A stretch of DNA of 64,000 nucleotides, from NCBI RefSeq assembly GCF_051106095.1, contig NC_135793.1:9162501-9226500 (forward strand), read 5' to 3'. The stretch comes from Pogona vitticeps (taxonomy: Eukaryota; Chordata; Lepidosauria; Squamata; Agamidae). The translations under genes were made by a program, and so were the position numbers. The notes below the pieces were generated by a model. That model saw only the letters and a list, made by a program, of their open reading frames with translations. It was not told where the DNA came from and did no database searches. Of the stretch, positions 21,275-32,869 are shown piece after piece (within the stretch, counting starts at the first letter, position 1; each line of letters starts with the position of its first letter).

Positions 21275-22470
21275 GTCATGCAAAAAAAGAAAGTACACCT
21301 TCCTTGAATTCTATAGTTTTGCATATCAGGACATAATACAAATTCATCTGGTCCTTAGCAAGTCTAAAAATTAGGTAAATACCACCTCAGATGAACAACA
21401 ATACATGACATATTACACTGTGTCATTATCGATTTGTCAAAAGTCAAGCCAAAATGAACAAGCCATGTGTGAAAAACAAAGTACACCATAGAATTCAAGA
21501 ACTTGTAGCAGCAATAACTTGAAGTAATCGTTTTTGGTATGACTGCAAGGTGCCCAGGTCCTATGGTTGCAAAACAAGTCCAAATCATCATCCTTCCATC
21601 ACCGTGCTTGACAGTTGGTATGAGGTATGTGTGCTGATACACTGTGTTTGGTTTTTGTCCAACATAGCACTATGTATTATGACCAAACATCTCTACTTTG
21701 ATCCTGTGTGTCCAAAAGACATTGTTCCAGAAGTCTTGTGGCTTGTCCAGATGCAACTTTGCAAAACCTTGCTGCCATATTCTTTTTAGAGAGAAGAGGA
21801 TTTCTCCTGGCAACCCTTCCAAACCAAACACACTTGTTCAGTATTTCTAATTGTACTTTCATTAACTTCAACTTTTAACATGCTAACCGAGACCTGCCGA
21901 GTCTGAGATGCAACTCTTGGGGTTTTGGCAATTTCTCTGAGCATTGCATGGTCTGACTTGGGGGTGAATTTGCTTGGACATCCACTCCTGGGAAGATTGG
22001 CAACTGTTTAAAAAGCTTTCCACTTGTGAATAATTTTCCTCACTGTAGAAAAATGGATTTTAGATTGTTTGCAAATGGCCTTATAATCCTTCCCAGATTG
22101 GTGGGCAGCAACAATTGCTTCTTCATTGCTGATGTGTTTCCTCCAGGTCTGTTAACACACACCTGAATGCTCTAGACCAGCATACTGCTAAAGCTTCAGC
22201 TTTTATAGAGGTGGTCACACTTTCTGATGATCAATTATTCAAGGGCATTTGGTTAGCAGCAATTGGCTGCTACTTAGCCTCTTAATTCCTATGGAAATAA
22301 TATGGGTATACTTAGTTCTTCTCCATTTTGGTTTTATTTTTGTTAAATAAATCACAACTCGGTGTAATATGTTATGTGTTGTTGTTCATGTGAGGTAGTA
22401 TTTACCTAATTTTCAGACCCGCTATGTAAAACTGTAGAATTCAAAGATGGTTTCTTTTACACATGCATGC
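21275..22470 (-). mobile_element. Tc1-family DNA transposon with long terminal inverted repeats
   Basis: The ends share GCAAAAAAAGAAAGTACACC-type tips and long inverted repeats. The left arm reads AATTAGGTAAATACCACCTC and ATGAACAACAATACATGAC; the right arm is its reverse complement with a few changes. Minus-strand frames give DGRMMIWTCFATIGPGHLAV, matching the MMxWGCFxxxGxGxL block of Tc1 transposases around the second catalytic Asp, and upstream pieces of the helix-turn-helix region. The frame has several stops, so it is inactive. It is about 1.2 kb, near the usual full length. Confidence 0.85.
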
Positions 22471-22691
22471 AATCTTCAGAAGGAAGCACTATTTCTATAC
22501 ATTAGTTTGAGAGCAACTGGGAGAGTCCGAGAACCAGTTTTCCATTCCCAGCATTCACTGCAGGCTACAACAGGCTCTCCATGTGAGAAAAAAAAAACCA
22601 CAAAAATTAAACAGGAAGTAGTCAGAACTCAACTTAAAGTTGCATACAGGGGCTGTCTGAGTGAAGAAACATGATACAAAGTGCTCTAATG

Positions 22692-22970
22692 CAGGGGTCC
22701 CCAACCCCCGGTCTGCGGCCGGTGACAGTCTGTGGCTTGGGCCGGACCAGGAGATGGAGACAGATCTCCCACCCACACGCACTTCCCTGTACAGCCCCTT
22801 TGTGCGCCCATGCAAGCACCCCCACCCTTCATGCAAGTGCCCCCTGAGTGCCCCCCTCTGCGCATGCACGTGAGTGTGTGCGCGCCCACTCAAGTGCCGG
22901 TTGGGGAAGGCAAGGAAGTGCCCCACTTTCCCCAACTGGTCCGCGGTGTTCAAAAGGTTGGGGACCACTG
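22692..22970. mobile_element. hAT nonautonomous element with 8-bp target duplication
   Basis: The tips are CAGGGGTCCCCAACCCCC and GGTTGGGGACCACTG, flanked by CTCTAATG at 22,684-22,691 and 22,971-22,978. The tips are shared with the 136-bp palindromes at 3.6 and 62.3 kb. Confidence 0.9.
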
Positions 22971-23592
22971 CTCTAATGCACCTTTCAGAGGGAACTGTGT
23001 CTTCACTTTTGGAAGAGTGAAGCAGAGATACAATATTTAGGCTTGTGCAATTACTTATTGGATCACTGAAATTCACAAGTGTGGCCAAGTGCAGTTTTCT
23101 CCAGACTGATGGTTCTTCCAGATGAGGAAACGTTGCACCTCCCTTCGCGCCTGTTCAATGGGAAGGAAAATAAACCTTTCTAGGATTCATGTCCAGCCTG
23201 CACAACCTCTTGAAAATTGCTTCTCTCCTTTTAAAAAAATCTAGAACCTCCTTTTAAATATGTGAATAAAGTAATATCTGCTAGAGCTTCTCTTCTGGGA
23301 CTCTTTTCTGTGGGAGGTGTTTCTCTGCTGAGAGACCATAAACAGAAAGCTTTCAGTGGTGAAGCTTTGGCCATGGAAATGAACTTTGAATGGGAAATGC
23401 TATAGTAAGAAACTCTCCCCTAGAACAAACCAAACCAAAAAATAAACCACACATACAGAAGGACATAACAAGCACACAAAGCCATAATTTTTATCAATGA
23501 ACATAGCAAGACAATCTTTACATGATACAGATGGCAGGAAAAATATCAATATTATCAGTGATGAATCAGGTGCATTGCAGAAACAAATACAA

Positions 23593-23705
23593 TAGGACCC
23601 CTGTATCCAAGGGAGATCAGTTCCAACCCCACCTCACCCCCCGTGGATGCTGAAAAACACAGATAATAGTGAACACTATTATAGTGTAATAACCAATGCT
23701 ACTGG
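23593..23705. mobile_element. mariner/Tigger-like MITE fragment
   Basis: GGACCCCTGTATCCAAGGG and CCGTGGATGCTGAAAAACAC with GATAATAGTGAAC match the half-palindrome of a TcMar-type MITE common in amniotes. Its right end is not clear. Confidence 0.45.
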
Positions 23706-23761
23706 TAGCATGGTTTCTGGCTCCCTCTAACGTCCAGTTCTCAGAACATCACTACAAATAA

Positions 23762-24310
23762 CGTATTTTTCCATGTAAAAGACTATATTTTGTCTAAAAT
23801 TTTAGACTAAAATTGAGGGTCCTCTTATACACAGAAGTAAGCTGAGGAGAATACAAAAACAAGTGGAGGGGAAAGCAGGGATCAAATAGTTCCTGCAGGG
23901 CTTTGATCCCTGCTTTCCCCTTCACTTGCTAAGCCTTAGCAAAAGGAAAGCAGGGATCAAAGCACTGCAGGATCGCTTTTATCCCTGCTTTCCCCTCTGC
24001 TTGCTAAGTCCCACGGGGCTTAACAAAAGGAGGGGGGAAAGAATCAAAGCAATCCCATGACTGTATAAGGGGGAAAGAGATCAAAACAATCATGTAGTTG
24101 CGGGATTGCTTTGATCCCTTTCCCCCTCCTTTTCCAAAGCCCCACGGGGCTTAGCACGAAGGGAGAAAGCAGGGATCAAAGCGATCATGCAGTGCTTTGA
24201 TCTCTTTCCCCCTACACTTGCTAAGCCGCACTTAGATTTCTTAATTTTGGGTTAGGAAAGTGGGGGGCGTCTTATACATGGGGGCATCTTATACATGGAA
24301 AAATACAGTA
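23762..24310. mobile_element. foldback MITE with nested internal palindromes
   Basis: The ends TATTTTTCCATGTAAAAGAC and CTTATACATGGAAAAATACA are inverted copies. Inside, GCAGGGATCAAAG and CTTTGATCCCTGC alternate several times around CACGGGGCTTAGCA-like blocks. A shorter relative is at 36,642-36,900. Confidence 0.7.
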
Positions 24311-24678
24311 TATGTCTGGGGGATTTTTCTTTTAGTATTTTTAGTATTTTCAGACCATACATGAGTGAATCAGTGGATCCTGATCCCTCAGGAAAAAGGA
24401 TCCTATTGGGAAAGTCCTTAAATTTGGGAAAGAAGCAAAAACCTTTTTCAAAAACTCTAACGAATATATTGGCCCTTGTTCCTGCAGGCAGCCTGACTCA
24501 CAAGACCAAGTCAGAGCTTGAAGAAAAGACTTAGGGATCCATTGACAGTTGTTCTTTGCTCTGTAAATGAAAAACAGGTCGTCATAACCCCTAGCAATGT
24601 GTCCATCACCCAGAGAAGCTCCAAAAAGACTTAACTAACCTTTTCCTTGCCAGGTTAAGAAATCAAAGACTTACCTTC

Positions 24679-26214
24679 TTGAAAGGAACAATCCATTTGG
24701 CTGAGCAGTTAAATCAATTTTTCAGCCGTTTTGAGGTGGAAACAGGAACAACCATTATTCCAGCACCTACTGTCTATAATACATCACTAGAATCTACCAT
24801 CAACAGACAACCACTAGTACTGCAGATTTCAGATGTGAGACGCGCTTTCCAGAATATTAATGTTCGAAAGGCAGCTGGACCAGATGGAATCATGGGACGA
24901 GTTATTAGGGGCTGTGCTGCAGAATTAGCTGGAGTTTTTACGGATATTTTCAATCTATCCTTGTTGCAGTGTTCAGTCCCTACTTGCCTGAAGACATCTA
25001 TTATAGTGCCAGTCCCCAAGCAGTCAGCTGTGGTATCTCTCAATGATTACAGACCAGTAGCTTTAACATCTGTTGTTATGAAATGTTTTGAGAGATTGGT
25101 GCTGGATTACATTAAGGCTAGTCTTCCACCTTCTTTGGACCCATGGCAATTTGCATACAGGAAAAATAGATCTACTGATGATGCTGTGTCCATTGTACTC
25201 CATACTGTATTGAGCCACTTAGAACATCAGGGAACTTATGCGAGGCTGTTGTTTGTGGATTATAGCTCTGCTTTTAATACCATTCTACCAAATAGGTTGT
25301 TTTTTAAAATGATCAACCTGGGATTACCTCAGGAGATCTGCATGTGGATAAAGGATTTTCTGACAGATAGGCCACAGTCAGTAAGGATGGGATCTCACCA
25401 TTCTTCTACCCTGGTACTAAGTACAGGAGCTCCCCAGGGCTGCGTGCTAAGTCCCTTCCTCTATTCCCTGTACACACATGATTGCACCCCACTGTATAAC
25501 ACCAATGCAATTATTAAATTTGCGGATGATACGACAGTGGTGGGGCTCATAAATAAGAACAATGAGTCTGCTTATAGAAAGGAAGTACAAAGGTTGATAC
25601 TTTGGTGTAAAGAAAATCATCTCACACTTAACATCAAAAAAACTAAAGAACTCATAATTGATTTTAGGAGGAAAAGATATGTACATTTACCACTGTACAT
25701 AAACGGTGAGGAAGTGGAGAGAGTTGGTAGTTTTAAATTTCTGGGTACTTACATCTCAGAGGACCTCTCATGGACTATAAATGCCAACATGCTAATGAAG
25801 AAGGCACAGAAGAGGCTGTATTTCCTGAGAATGCTCGGCAAGTTAAATTTATCTCAGCATTTGCTTCTGTCATACTATCGTAGCACCATTGAGAGTGTCC
25901 TAACCTATGGCATTCTGGCATGGTTTGGGAGTAGCTCTGTAGCGGACAAAAAAGCTCTACAGAGAACCATTAAAATTGCCCAGAATATCATCGGGCTCCA
26001 GCTACCAACCCTGGATGACATCTTCACATCCCGCTGTCTAAGGAAATCACATAGCATCCTGAGAGACTCTTCCCATCCTGCTTATAACTTTTTTGAACTG
26101 TTACCATCTGGCAGAAGATATAGAACAATTAAGACTCGGACCACACGTTTTCTCAATAGTTTTTATCCCAGAGCTATAATTGCAATTAATAATGAGCTTA
26201 AAGACCACCAGTAG
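24679..26214 (+). CDS. L2-group LINE reverse transcriptase (partial ORF2)
   Basis: 511 codons starting at an ATG that is internal to the original longer ORF2; stop TAG at 26,212-26,214. All reverse transcriptase core motifs are present, including FADD. No endonuclease domain precedes it. It is element-encoded, not a host gene. Confidence 0.88.
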   Translation: MKGTIHLAEQLNQFFSRFEVETGTTIIPAPTVYNTSLESTINRQPLVLQISDVRRAFQNINVRKAAGPDGIMGRVIRGCAAELAGVFTDIFNLSLLQCSVPTCLKTSIIVPVPKQSAVVSLNDYRPVALTSVVMKCFERLVLDYIKASLPPSLDPWQFAYRKNRSTDDAVSIVLHTVLSHLEHQGTYARLLFVDYSSAFNTILPNRLFFKMINLGLPQEICMWIKDFLTDRPQSVRMGSHHSSTLVLSTGAPQGCVLSPFLYSLYTHDCTPLYNTNAIIKFADDTTVVGLINKNNESAYRKEVQRLILWCKENHLTLNIKKTKELIIDFRRKRYVHLPLYINGEEVERVGSFKFLGTYISEDLSWTINANMLMKKAQKRLYFLRMLGKLNLSQHLLLSYYRSTIESVLTYGILAWFGSSSVADKKALQRTIKIAQNIIGLQLPTLDDIFTSRCLRKSHSILRDSSHPAYNFFELLPSGRRYRTIKTRTTRFLNSFYPRAIIAINNELKDHQ

Positions 26215-26377
26215 TGAATAATTAGTTGGACTGTGTAACTTGGCCTGCGGTGTAGATGTTTGTATTTTTAGTGGGGAACTTTTAGTGGGTGTTTGGGAAT
26301 TTTATGTGTGTGCATGTGTCTGGTCTCTGGGTGTCTGTGAATTTCGTTGTATGTGTATATACTTACAATGACAATAA

Positions 26378-26378
<1 letters not shown>

Positions 26379-26445
<67 letters not shown>
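26379..26445. repeat. (ATT)n microsatellite at the LINE tail
   Basis: About 22 units directly following AATAAA; these are the expanded terminal repeats of the L2 element. Confidence 0.95.
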
Positions 26446-26446
<1 letters not shown>

Positions 26447-28580
26447 AGGAGGAAAAGGATGGCCCAAAATGCAATAGTCATTGTTTTTCATTTGAGCCTA
26501 CCAGGTCTACGGCCATATGTCTTAACCCCCATATTTAAATTACAGAGCCTGACAACAAGGAAGAAGCTAGCAAGAAGAATGAGCAAAATAACTCCACCTT
26601 AGATCACTCTTCTTGGTATGCACTGGTTGATACGGAAGTGCAGGATGAATTACTGCTTTTATTTTTCCAAACTAGAGTATGAAGAGGTTGCTCGGCCCCT
26701 TTGCGGTTAGACCATCTGGTCTCAGAATGTTACCTGGCAGCCAATTTGCTTGGGATTATTAGCAGATGACTCACAAAGAACATCACCACAGGTCAGCTGA
26801 CTCCAGGTGAATACGGAGCCTCATACCTGCCTCTTAAAATCATAGCCACCAAGGACATCTAGGCTGAAAAAAGAGCTCCTTTCTCAAAAGACTGCGGAGA
26901 ACAGCAGAGTTCCGAAAGAACATAGCCAGAATCCTCCAGCCCATCTGACCACTGCAAAGCTGCTGGTGGAAGAATTCTGGGTGTTATTGTCTACGTAAGG
27001 GAACTTTTCCAATCTTTACTAGCAGTCATGTGTCAAGACTATTTTTTTTTTTACTTAATGCCTTTAAGAGATCTGCCTTACAGATAGCAGCACAAATTGC
27101 TTTGCTTAGGATGCAGCCAGATGGGCTGGTGTGGGCCAAATATGGTTGCTTGGGGTCGGGTGAAGGCGTGATATACCATTTGGTGGAATCTTCACATCTA
27201 AATAACCAATCAGAGCAAGCAACTTTTCTGGTCTGGCTCCTTCTGGTTGGAATTTCCAATACTGTGAAGCGGCTTAATAAGCAAGCCATTTCAGGATATT
27301 GGCAAATCGAACATTTCCTCTGCTCCTTATCTAAGGTGGAGTTGTTTTATTCATCTTCCTAGTTTCTTTGTTCTCAGACTCTGTGATTTCAATATGGGGA
27401 CTGAGATCTATGGAAGCAGCAGTAGAGGAAGTGATTTTTTTAAAAGCAGTAGACCATTGCTGATGTGCTGCATCAGTTATATATACATGCCCGCAGCCAA
27501 ATCCAAAAAAAGAAATTATAACCGAGCAATCTGCTGCAATCTTAAAAAAAAAAAAAAAACAATTGTGTCTACCCTTCCGCCAAAGAGCAGAGGAAGTGTT
27601 CAATTTGCCAGTATCCTGAAGTGGCTTACTTATTAAGCCACTTCACTATATTGGAAATTCTAACCAGAAGGAGCCTTGACAGCAAGACGGCTAGTTTTTG
27701 ATCTGTTCCCAACGATCCTACCTACAGAAGTATCCTACAGAAGTAGAAGCCCTTGAGAGAAGCTCAGAAAGGTGTGGTTAGGCACACTCTTGGGCCATTT
27801 TGGTTTGCTCCTGCTGTTACATCATCATGTCATTGCTGGTAAAAGGAGTCAACCAACCCGTCCCCTCTCAGCAGAAGGAACAGTGGACTAAAGGCCTGTC
27901 CAATTGCACCCTTACTTCACAAGTAAGTAGTAAGCCAGGCTTGCTGTAAATGGAGGCCCCGCCTTCTCATTCTGCTAAAAGGGCCCCCCTCTACCTTTGG
28001 CCCAAAGTTCTAGCCTAATGGAGAGATCCCGGAATATCTTCTTTATATGCCTATTCAATGGTGAAGCTCTCTGGGTGACCTTGAGACACTAGTTATCTCA
28101 AACAATACTGTTTCACTGGGAGAGGATTACATTTCAAGTGAAATCTCTTCATATTACCTCGAACTCTGTCAAGTCAAGTACTGTAAGACATAAGTGCAAC
28201 CTTTTTAAAGTGTCCTCCTTCATTTCCGAATGCAAGCAGGGATGGGGTATTGTCACACAGCTTTTCCTTTACCGTTATTTCAAGGTTTCATCTCCCGCCT
28301 CTGGACATGTTCCCAGAACAGGTTATATAACACAGTAAAACAATAAGATGTATTGATGAAACCAAACAAACCTCTCAGGGCAATGTCAGAGCAGCATAAA
28401 AAGCTGGCGAGATAAAGCTTGTTTTTAACAACTTGGAAGATGTTGAGTGGTATTTAAAAGGCAGCAAAATACATGTTGTGAGCCTTTCTAGGCAGAATAT
28501 CCCCAAAATGTCTGTTCTTGGACTGTTCTCCATTGACTGCTGCAGCGAGGAGGTGCAGGGTGGCTGAAAAACTCAGCTGA
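26446..28580. other. intergenic, unclassified repeat material, no gene recognised
   Basis: The notable structure is a long inverted repeat: 27,230-27,345 against 27,575-27,685 (see that entry). One exon-like segment lies at 26,825-26,861 (-). Otherwise nothing is recognised. Confidence 0.4.
27230..27685. repeat. long inverted repeat (foldback), unclassified family
   Basis: The left arm has GGCTCCTTCTGGTTGGAATT and GCGGCTTAATAAGCAAGCCA; the right arm carries their reverse complements (AATTCTAACCAGAAGGAGCC, GGCTTACTTATTAAGCCAC). The arms are about 110 bp with a central spacer of about 230 bp. A related arm lies at 61,940-62,010. Confidence 0.7.
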
Positions 28581-28581
28581 G

Positions 28582-28815
28582 TTAGGAATCAGGTTCTGAA
28601 GCCAGAGGTTGGGAGTTCGATTCCCCACTGCTCTGCCTTCTGGGAGAAGAGCCAGCCTGGGTGGCCTTGGGCCAGCTGCACTGTCCCAGGACGGTCCACG
28701 GAAGAAGGGAATGGGAAACCACTTCTCAGTACTCTTAATCTGGAAAACCCTGGAAAAGGGCTGCCATAAGACAGAACTGACTTGACTGCTACTACGACGT
28801 GATTGCTACTACTAA
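28582..28815 (+). mobile_element. tRNA-derived SINE, long form
   Basis: GGGAGTTCGATTCCCCACTG (B-box), CAGCCTGGGTGGCCTTGGGC, CACTTCTCAGTACTCTTAATC, then TGACTTGACTGCTACTAC as the tail. Confidence 0.8.
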
Positions 28816-28881
28816 GGAGGTGCAAGGAAGGGCCCCCAAAAATTATCTCAGCAAACTGGAGCAACTTTATACCATTGGGGT

Positions 28882-28883
<2 letters not shown>

Positions 28884-28972
<89 letters not shown>
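28884..28972. repeat. (GATA)n-(GA)n compound microsatellite
   Basis: About 12 GATA units followed by about 18 GA units. Confidence 0.97.
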
Positions 28973-29413
28973 GAAAGCGTTTTGCTTTTTTTTGGGGGGG
29001 GTGACTCACAAGATGAATTTTTCTATGGCTGTGCTTTGCAAAACGATTTTTCTCTTTTTTCCCCTTTTGGTTTGTTTTAAATCGCACAACCATTAGTACC
29101 ATGCTTCGGAAGACTAAATTTTCGCAATACGACACGACTCATGGAACTAATTAATAAACGGAATTAATTTCGTCTTGCGAGGCATCACTGTACAAATAAA
29201 TGGAGTCTACCAACTGGGTAAAACTCTGCTAACCAAGTAATTCGGAGCATAGCCGTTCCTTGAGACTTCAGCTGGCACTTGGGAGGCCTGGCAACCCTAC
29301 CCGAGGACGTTCCTTTACTGCATGGCACGTGTGCCACTCCAGATATTGTTGGAGAGTAATCCACCATTCCCAACTCTAGTAGCTGGGGATAATGGGGACT
29401 GCCGTCCAAGAAT

Positions 29414-29770
29414 TGTTGTTATGTGCCTTCAAGTCGAAACTGATTTATAGCAACCCTAATGGGGGGTTTCAGATACTCTGTGTGGTGTAGTGGATCGAGT
29501 GATGAACTAGGACTCTGGAGACTAGGGTTCGAATCCCCACTTGGCCATGGAACCTGACCGGGAGAGTGGAACAGGTAAAACCATTCTTTAAATATCTCAC
29601 TTTCTTTGAAATCCTGTTAGGGTTTAAGTCCTTTCTGACTTGACAGTATGTTAACAACAATAGGGGTTACAAGGTTATCAATTCCACTTGCCCGATGAGT
29701 TTCAATGAGCAGGGATTCAAACCTAGGCCTTCTGAATCCTAGTCTGTCATTCTGTCCACTACTCACCACA
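29414..29770. mobile_element. tRNA-related SINEs, nested or tandem pieces
   Basis: GTTGTTATGTGCCTTCAAGTCG (reverse 3' part) is followed at 29,480 by GTGGTGTAGTGGATCGAGTG and GGTTCGAATCCCCACTTGGCC (forward A- and B-box). A second reverse B-box (CAGGGATTCAAACCTAGG) lies near 29,710. At least two insertions of one family are implied. Confidence 0.65.
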
Positions 29771-30869
29771 CTTGAGTGTCTCACCATTCAAGAATACTGA
29801 ATTGCTCACAATGCCCTCCCTTTTACTTTGGTCAACTCAAGGTCAAATGGGTTGACCCCTTCTCGTCTCACAAACCTTTGCTCACTGTTCCAGCTCATAT
29901 TTGTGAAGAGGTTGGTTGCAGCTGGGAAGAGCCTGTGGACCTCTGGATATTGCTGGACTACAACCCCCATCAGCCCTAGCTAGACCAATGGAGGGTGAAG
30001 GATGATGGAGGCATCAAGGAGCCACAAGCTGCCAACCTCTGAAGGTGTTCAATCAAGGAATTATGCACTCTGCATTTTCTCTTGCAGGGTTTCAGCTGAA
30101 ATGCCAGCAAGTCCTTGAACAGTGCTTTGCAGGATAAGCGCAAACAGAATGTCTAATCCACATGCAATGAAAAGTATTCTTTGTTGATTTTCGGATGTTG
30201 TTGTAGCAGGGTGGGAACCACCAGTCTTAGCAAAGAAATCCAGTCCTCCCGGGGACTTAGCTTGGCTCCACCAGATGACCAGGTTCCCTTTCATGTAATA
30301 CCATCACCCAGTGACTTCATAGCTTTGCTCTCTACTCAAAATGTTTGAAATACCTCTCCTCGGACTGCATTGCTAGCAAGAGTTTTAACCTGAACTAAGG
30401 ATATGGTTACACTATTGAGATAAATGAGGTATTGGATTGGGGTTTTTGAAGTTGGTTTAAAGGCACATGGTAGACACGAGGTTTTTAGGTTGGTGTGTGC
30501 ATCTGTTTGGGACACATTTTTGCCCATTTTTAAGCTATGCTGCATATTGGTTGAGGGGACTCGGTGGGCTTTTAAAATCTGCATTTGACGCTTCGTTCCG
30601 TGGCTGTGTGCCCTTCTGCTTGCATGTGCGCTCACCTGTTTGGAGTTTGTCCAGTAATGAGTGCCAGGATCATGAGTTTTGGGATGCAGGAAAACCTTGC
30701 AGTTGAATCTTTGTAACGCTGAAATAGCACTATCCCACTTTGAAAAAAATAAAAGAAATTAAAAGAAATGTTCAAAACAGCACTGGCAGTAGCAGTGGCT
30801 GTGAGTGACGGTCAGATGAAAGGTGGGCAGGAAAGGGTAGGACAACGTCTCAGATGCAACAGGTTTGTG

Positions 30870-31042
30870 GCACCCACCAGCCCTCGCACTGGCTGCCTCC
30901 CACAGCCGCTCACCGCTACTGCCACCAGTGTTATTTAAAATATTTATACTGTATTTGAATGTGTTTTTTTCAAAGAGGAACAGTGCTATTTCAGTATTAG
31001 ACAGACAGACAGATAGATAGATGTGGGAACCACTACATACAT

Positions 31043-31131
<89 letters not shown>

Positions 31132-31450
31132 ACACGTATAACAGATCAAACTGCAAGGTCTACCTGCATCCAGAAACTCTTGATACTAGCATCCATTACT
31201 TAACAAACCCCACAGACACAATTTACGTCAACAAAGGCATTCACATATGCAGAAGCAATTCAAACTAAACTGATTTCACAAGTGATTTAAATTAAACAAC
31301 CCTCTCGGGGCCAAGTAAAATACCTCATTTTCCAACCAAAAACACACAATTATTAGGCAAACAAACAAACAAACAAAAAAAACGCTGCACATCCTATGTG
31401 TCATACAGCTAGAATTTTTTTAATTGATTTCAAATATGCGAAAGCTGATT
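30870..31450. repeat. unclassified dispersed repeat, copy 2, split by a microsatellite
   Basis: Homologous to 8,930-9,420 in the same orientation. A (CT)n-(GT)n tract at 31,046-31,128 has expanded where copy 1 has only a short TATA-rich spacer. Confidence 0.6.
31046..31128. repeat. (CT)n-(GT)n microsatellite
   Basis: About 27 CT units followed by about 14 GT units. Confidence 0.97.
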
Positions 31451-31929
31451 AAAAAAACAGGGGTTTTTTTAACGACATGGGACCACACCCTAAGCTGGTA
31501 TTGGTGTTCCCGCCCTATTGTCTCAGGGGCAGGTTTGGTCTGCAGGTGCCCTTCCCCTCCAGGCTCACCCTGCTAATCCAAGTACTTTTTGTTTCAAACC
31601 CTGCCACTCCCTCTTGGCCAAGTGCCTCCTTTGGCTGGGTGAGCTTGCACAGAGAGCAATTTATACCAGGACACACTTGCAGTTTGGGGGCATGTCTGGA
31701 TTTGGAGGCAAACGCCAAGTCGCTGCTGATGTGCACCATTCCCTCCTTTGGGTTGGCACACCAACACTTGCTCAGCCCCAGCAGTTCCGGGAGGGCTGTT
31801 GGCACTATGAAGCAGAGGAGGTCCTCCATCTTGGACCTCAAGAAGGACTGTGCTGACATCGTGGCTAAAGCACTGAGTCAAACTTTTGGACCTGCAGGCT
31901 CCTTCCCCGAAGCCTTAATGCTTGATCAC

Positions 31930-32335
31930 TTGGCCTGATAAGGAGCGTTTAGAACCTGAAAGGTTGCAAAGGACGGCGGAACTGCAGGAGGTCCTAGGAA
32001 AGATACGGCCCAGCTGTTGGTTTTGTTCTCCCACCTGTCCCTTCCCCATCCCTGATGCCACGGACGGCCAGCCGGAAGCCCTATCACTAGGAACCAGGCC
32101 TTCTCAGCGGTTACCATAGAACACATCCCATTGCTCTTCAGTCACACTTTCAAGAACCTTCTGTTTAAGTCTTTAAATCTTTAATATTGTCACTCCCAAT
32201 TTTGTTTGTTCTATGTCGGTGGGTTATAGGGATGTGTTTTTTTTCTTCGTCATTTTTGTTTTCTGTTTGCATTTTGCTGTACGCTGCCCAGAGGAATAGC
32301 CTAGAGATTTAAGAAATAAACGCTACAAAATCTTT
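31930..32335 (+). mobile_element. LINE 3' end fragment (CR1/L2-like)
   Basis: The end reads TTTTGCTGTACGCTGCCCAGAGG...GAAATAAA, a common 3' tail of squamate LINEs, and is preceded by a decayed C-terminal coding piece. The GC-rich 31,477-31,938 open frame upstream may belong to it, but I do not recognise its protein. Confidence 0.45.
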
Positions 32336-32456
32336 CTTCTGTTCTCACAGCCGTCATCTCAGTCAGTGATGATGACGATGATATGGAATGAGACAGACCC
32401 CACTATCTGACTCCTTTTAAGGTCCTTCTCCTAAAAAGACTGTATGGGCTTACCTC

Positions 32457-32521
32457 TTCAGAGGAATGTGCTGCCTGTTCAGGATTCTGAGCGGCCACAT
32501 GTTCTCCACGGGGATCACCTA
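32457..32521 (-). other. orphan exon-like segment
   Basis: The minus strand shows acceptor gattacagcttag, 65 coding-like bases and donor gtaagc. In the open phase it would read DPRGEHVAAQNPEQAAHSSEE. It does not match any gene I know, and no partner exon is certain. Confidence 0.2.
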
Positions 32522-32869
32522 AGCTGTAATCAAGCAGATCATTTGCTCCCCACCCCCACCATGGCTTCTATATTCCAGTAACGCCTTTACATTCTGTCCA
32601 GAAAGACTGACATGGATACTCAGTCCTCTTTGAGAAGTTTAAACAAAAAAGAGAATAGCCACCCGATTCTTGAAAAAGGGTGAGAAATAGCTTTATTCAA
32701 CCCCTGAAAAGCTCTAAAAACAGGCCAATACAAACTCCATCATCAAGCTGGACATTGCAGAGCTTTTTTGGGGGGGACAGGGAACTGGAGTAGAAAAGTC
32801 CGAGAATCATCCTGCACAGATGTTGGGGCTTCAGGTTCTGAAGCCCATCGTGTTATTTCTGAATTATGA

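Larger units (their letters stand above)
24640..26445 (+). mobile_element. L2-group LINE, 5'-truncated, reverse transcriptase frame open for 511 codons
   Basis: The uninterrupted frame 24,679-26,214 covers almost the whole reverse transcriptase domain. KAAGPDG and SLNDYRPVALTS lead in, followed by LFVDYSSAFNT (motif A), GAPQGCVLSP (motif B), IKFADDTTV (motif C, catalytic FADD) and thumb FKFLGTYIS. The C-terminal WFGSSSVADKKALQRTIK and SGRRYR fit the CR1/L2/Rex1 group. The endonuclease is absent (5' truncation). The 3' UTR ends GAATTTCGTTGTATGTG...AATGACAATAAA followed by an (ATT)n tract, the typical L2 tail. The lack of stops suggests recent insertion relative to the other LINE pieces here. 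Confidence 0.9.

Noticed and set aside
22555-23088. 177-codon minus-strand open frame
   Set aside because: It is explained by the hAT element 22,692-22,970 lying in its middle.
24490-24532. Plus-strand exon-like end reading SLTHKTKSELEEKT-stop after a CTGCAG acceptor
   Set aside because: No partner exon and no family resemblance; it lies in repeat-rich DNA just before the LINE.
31477-31938. 153-codon plus-strand open frame
   Set aside because: No recognisable domain, overlapping frames equally open on both strands, GC-rich composition and adjacency to a LINE tail.
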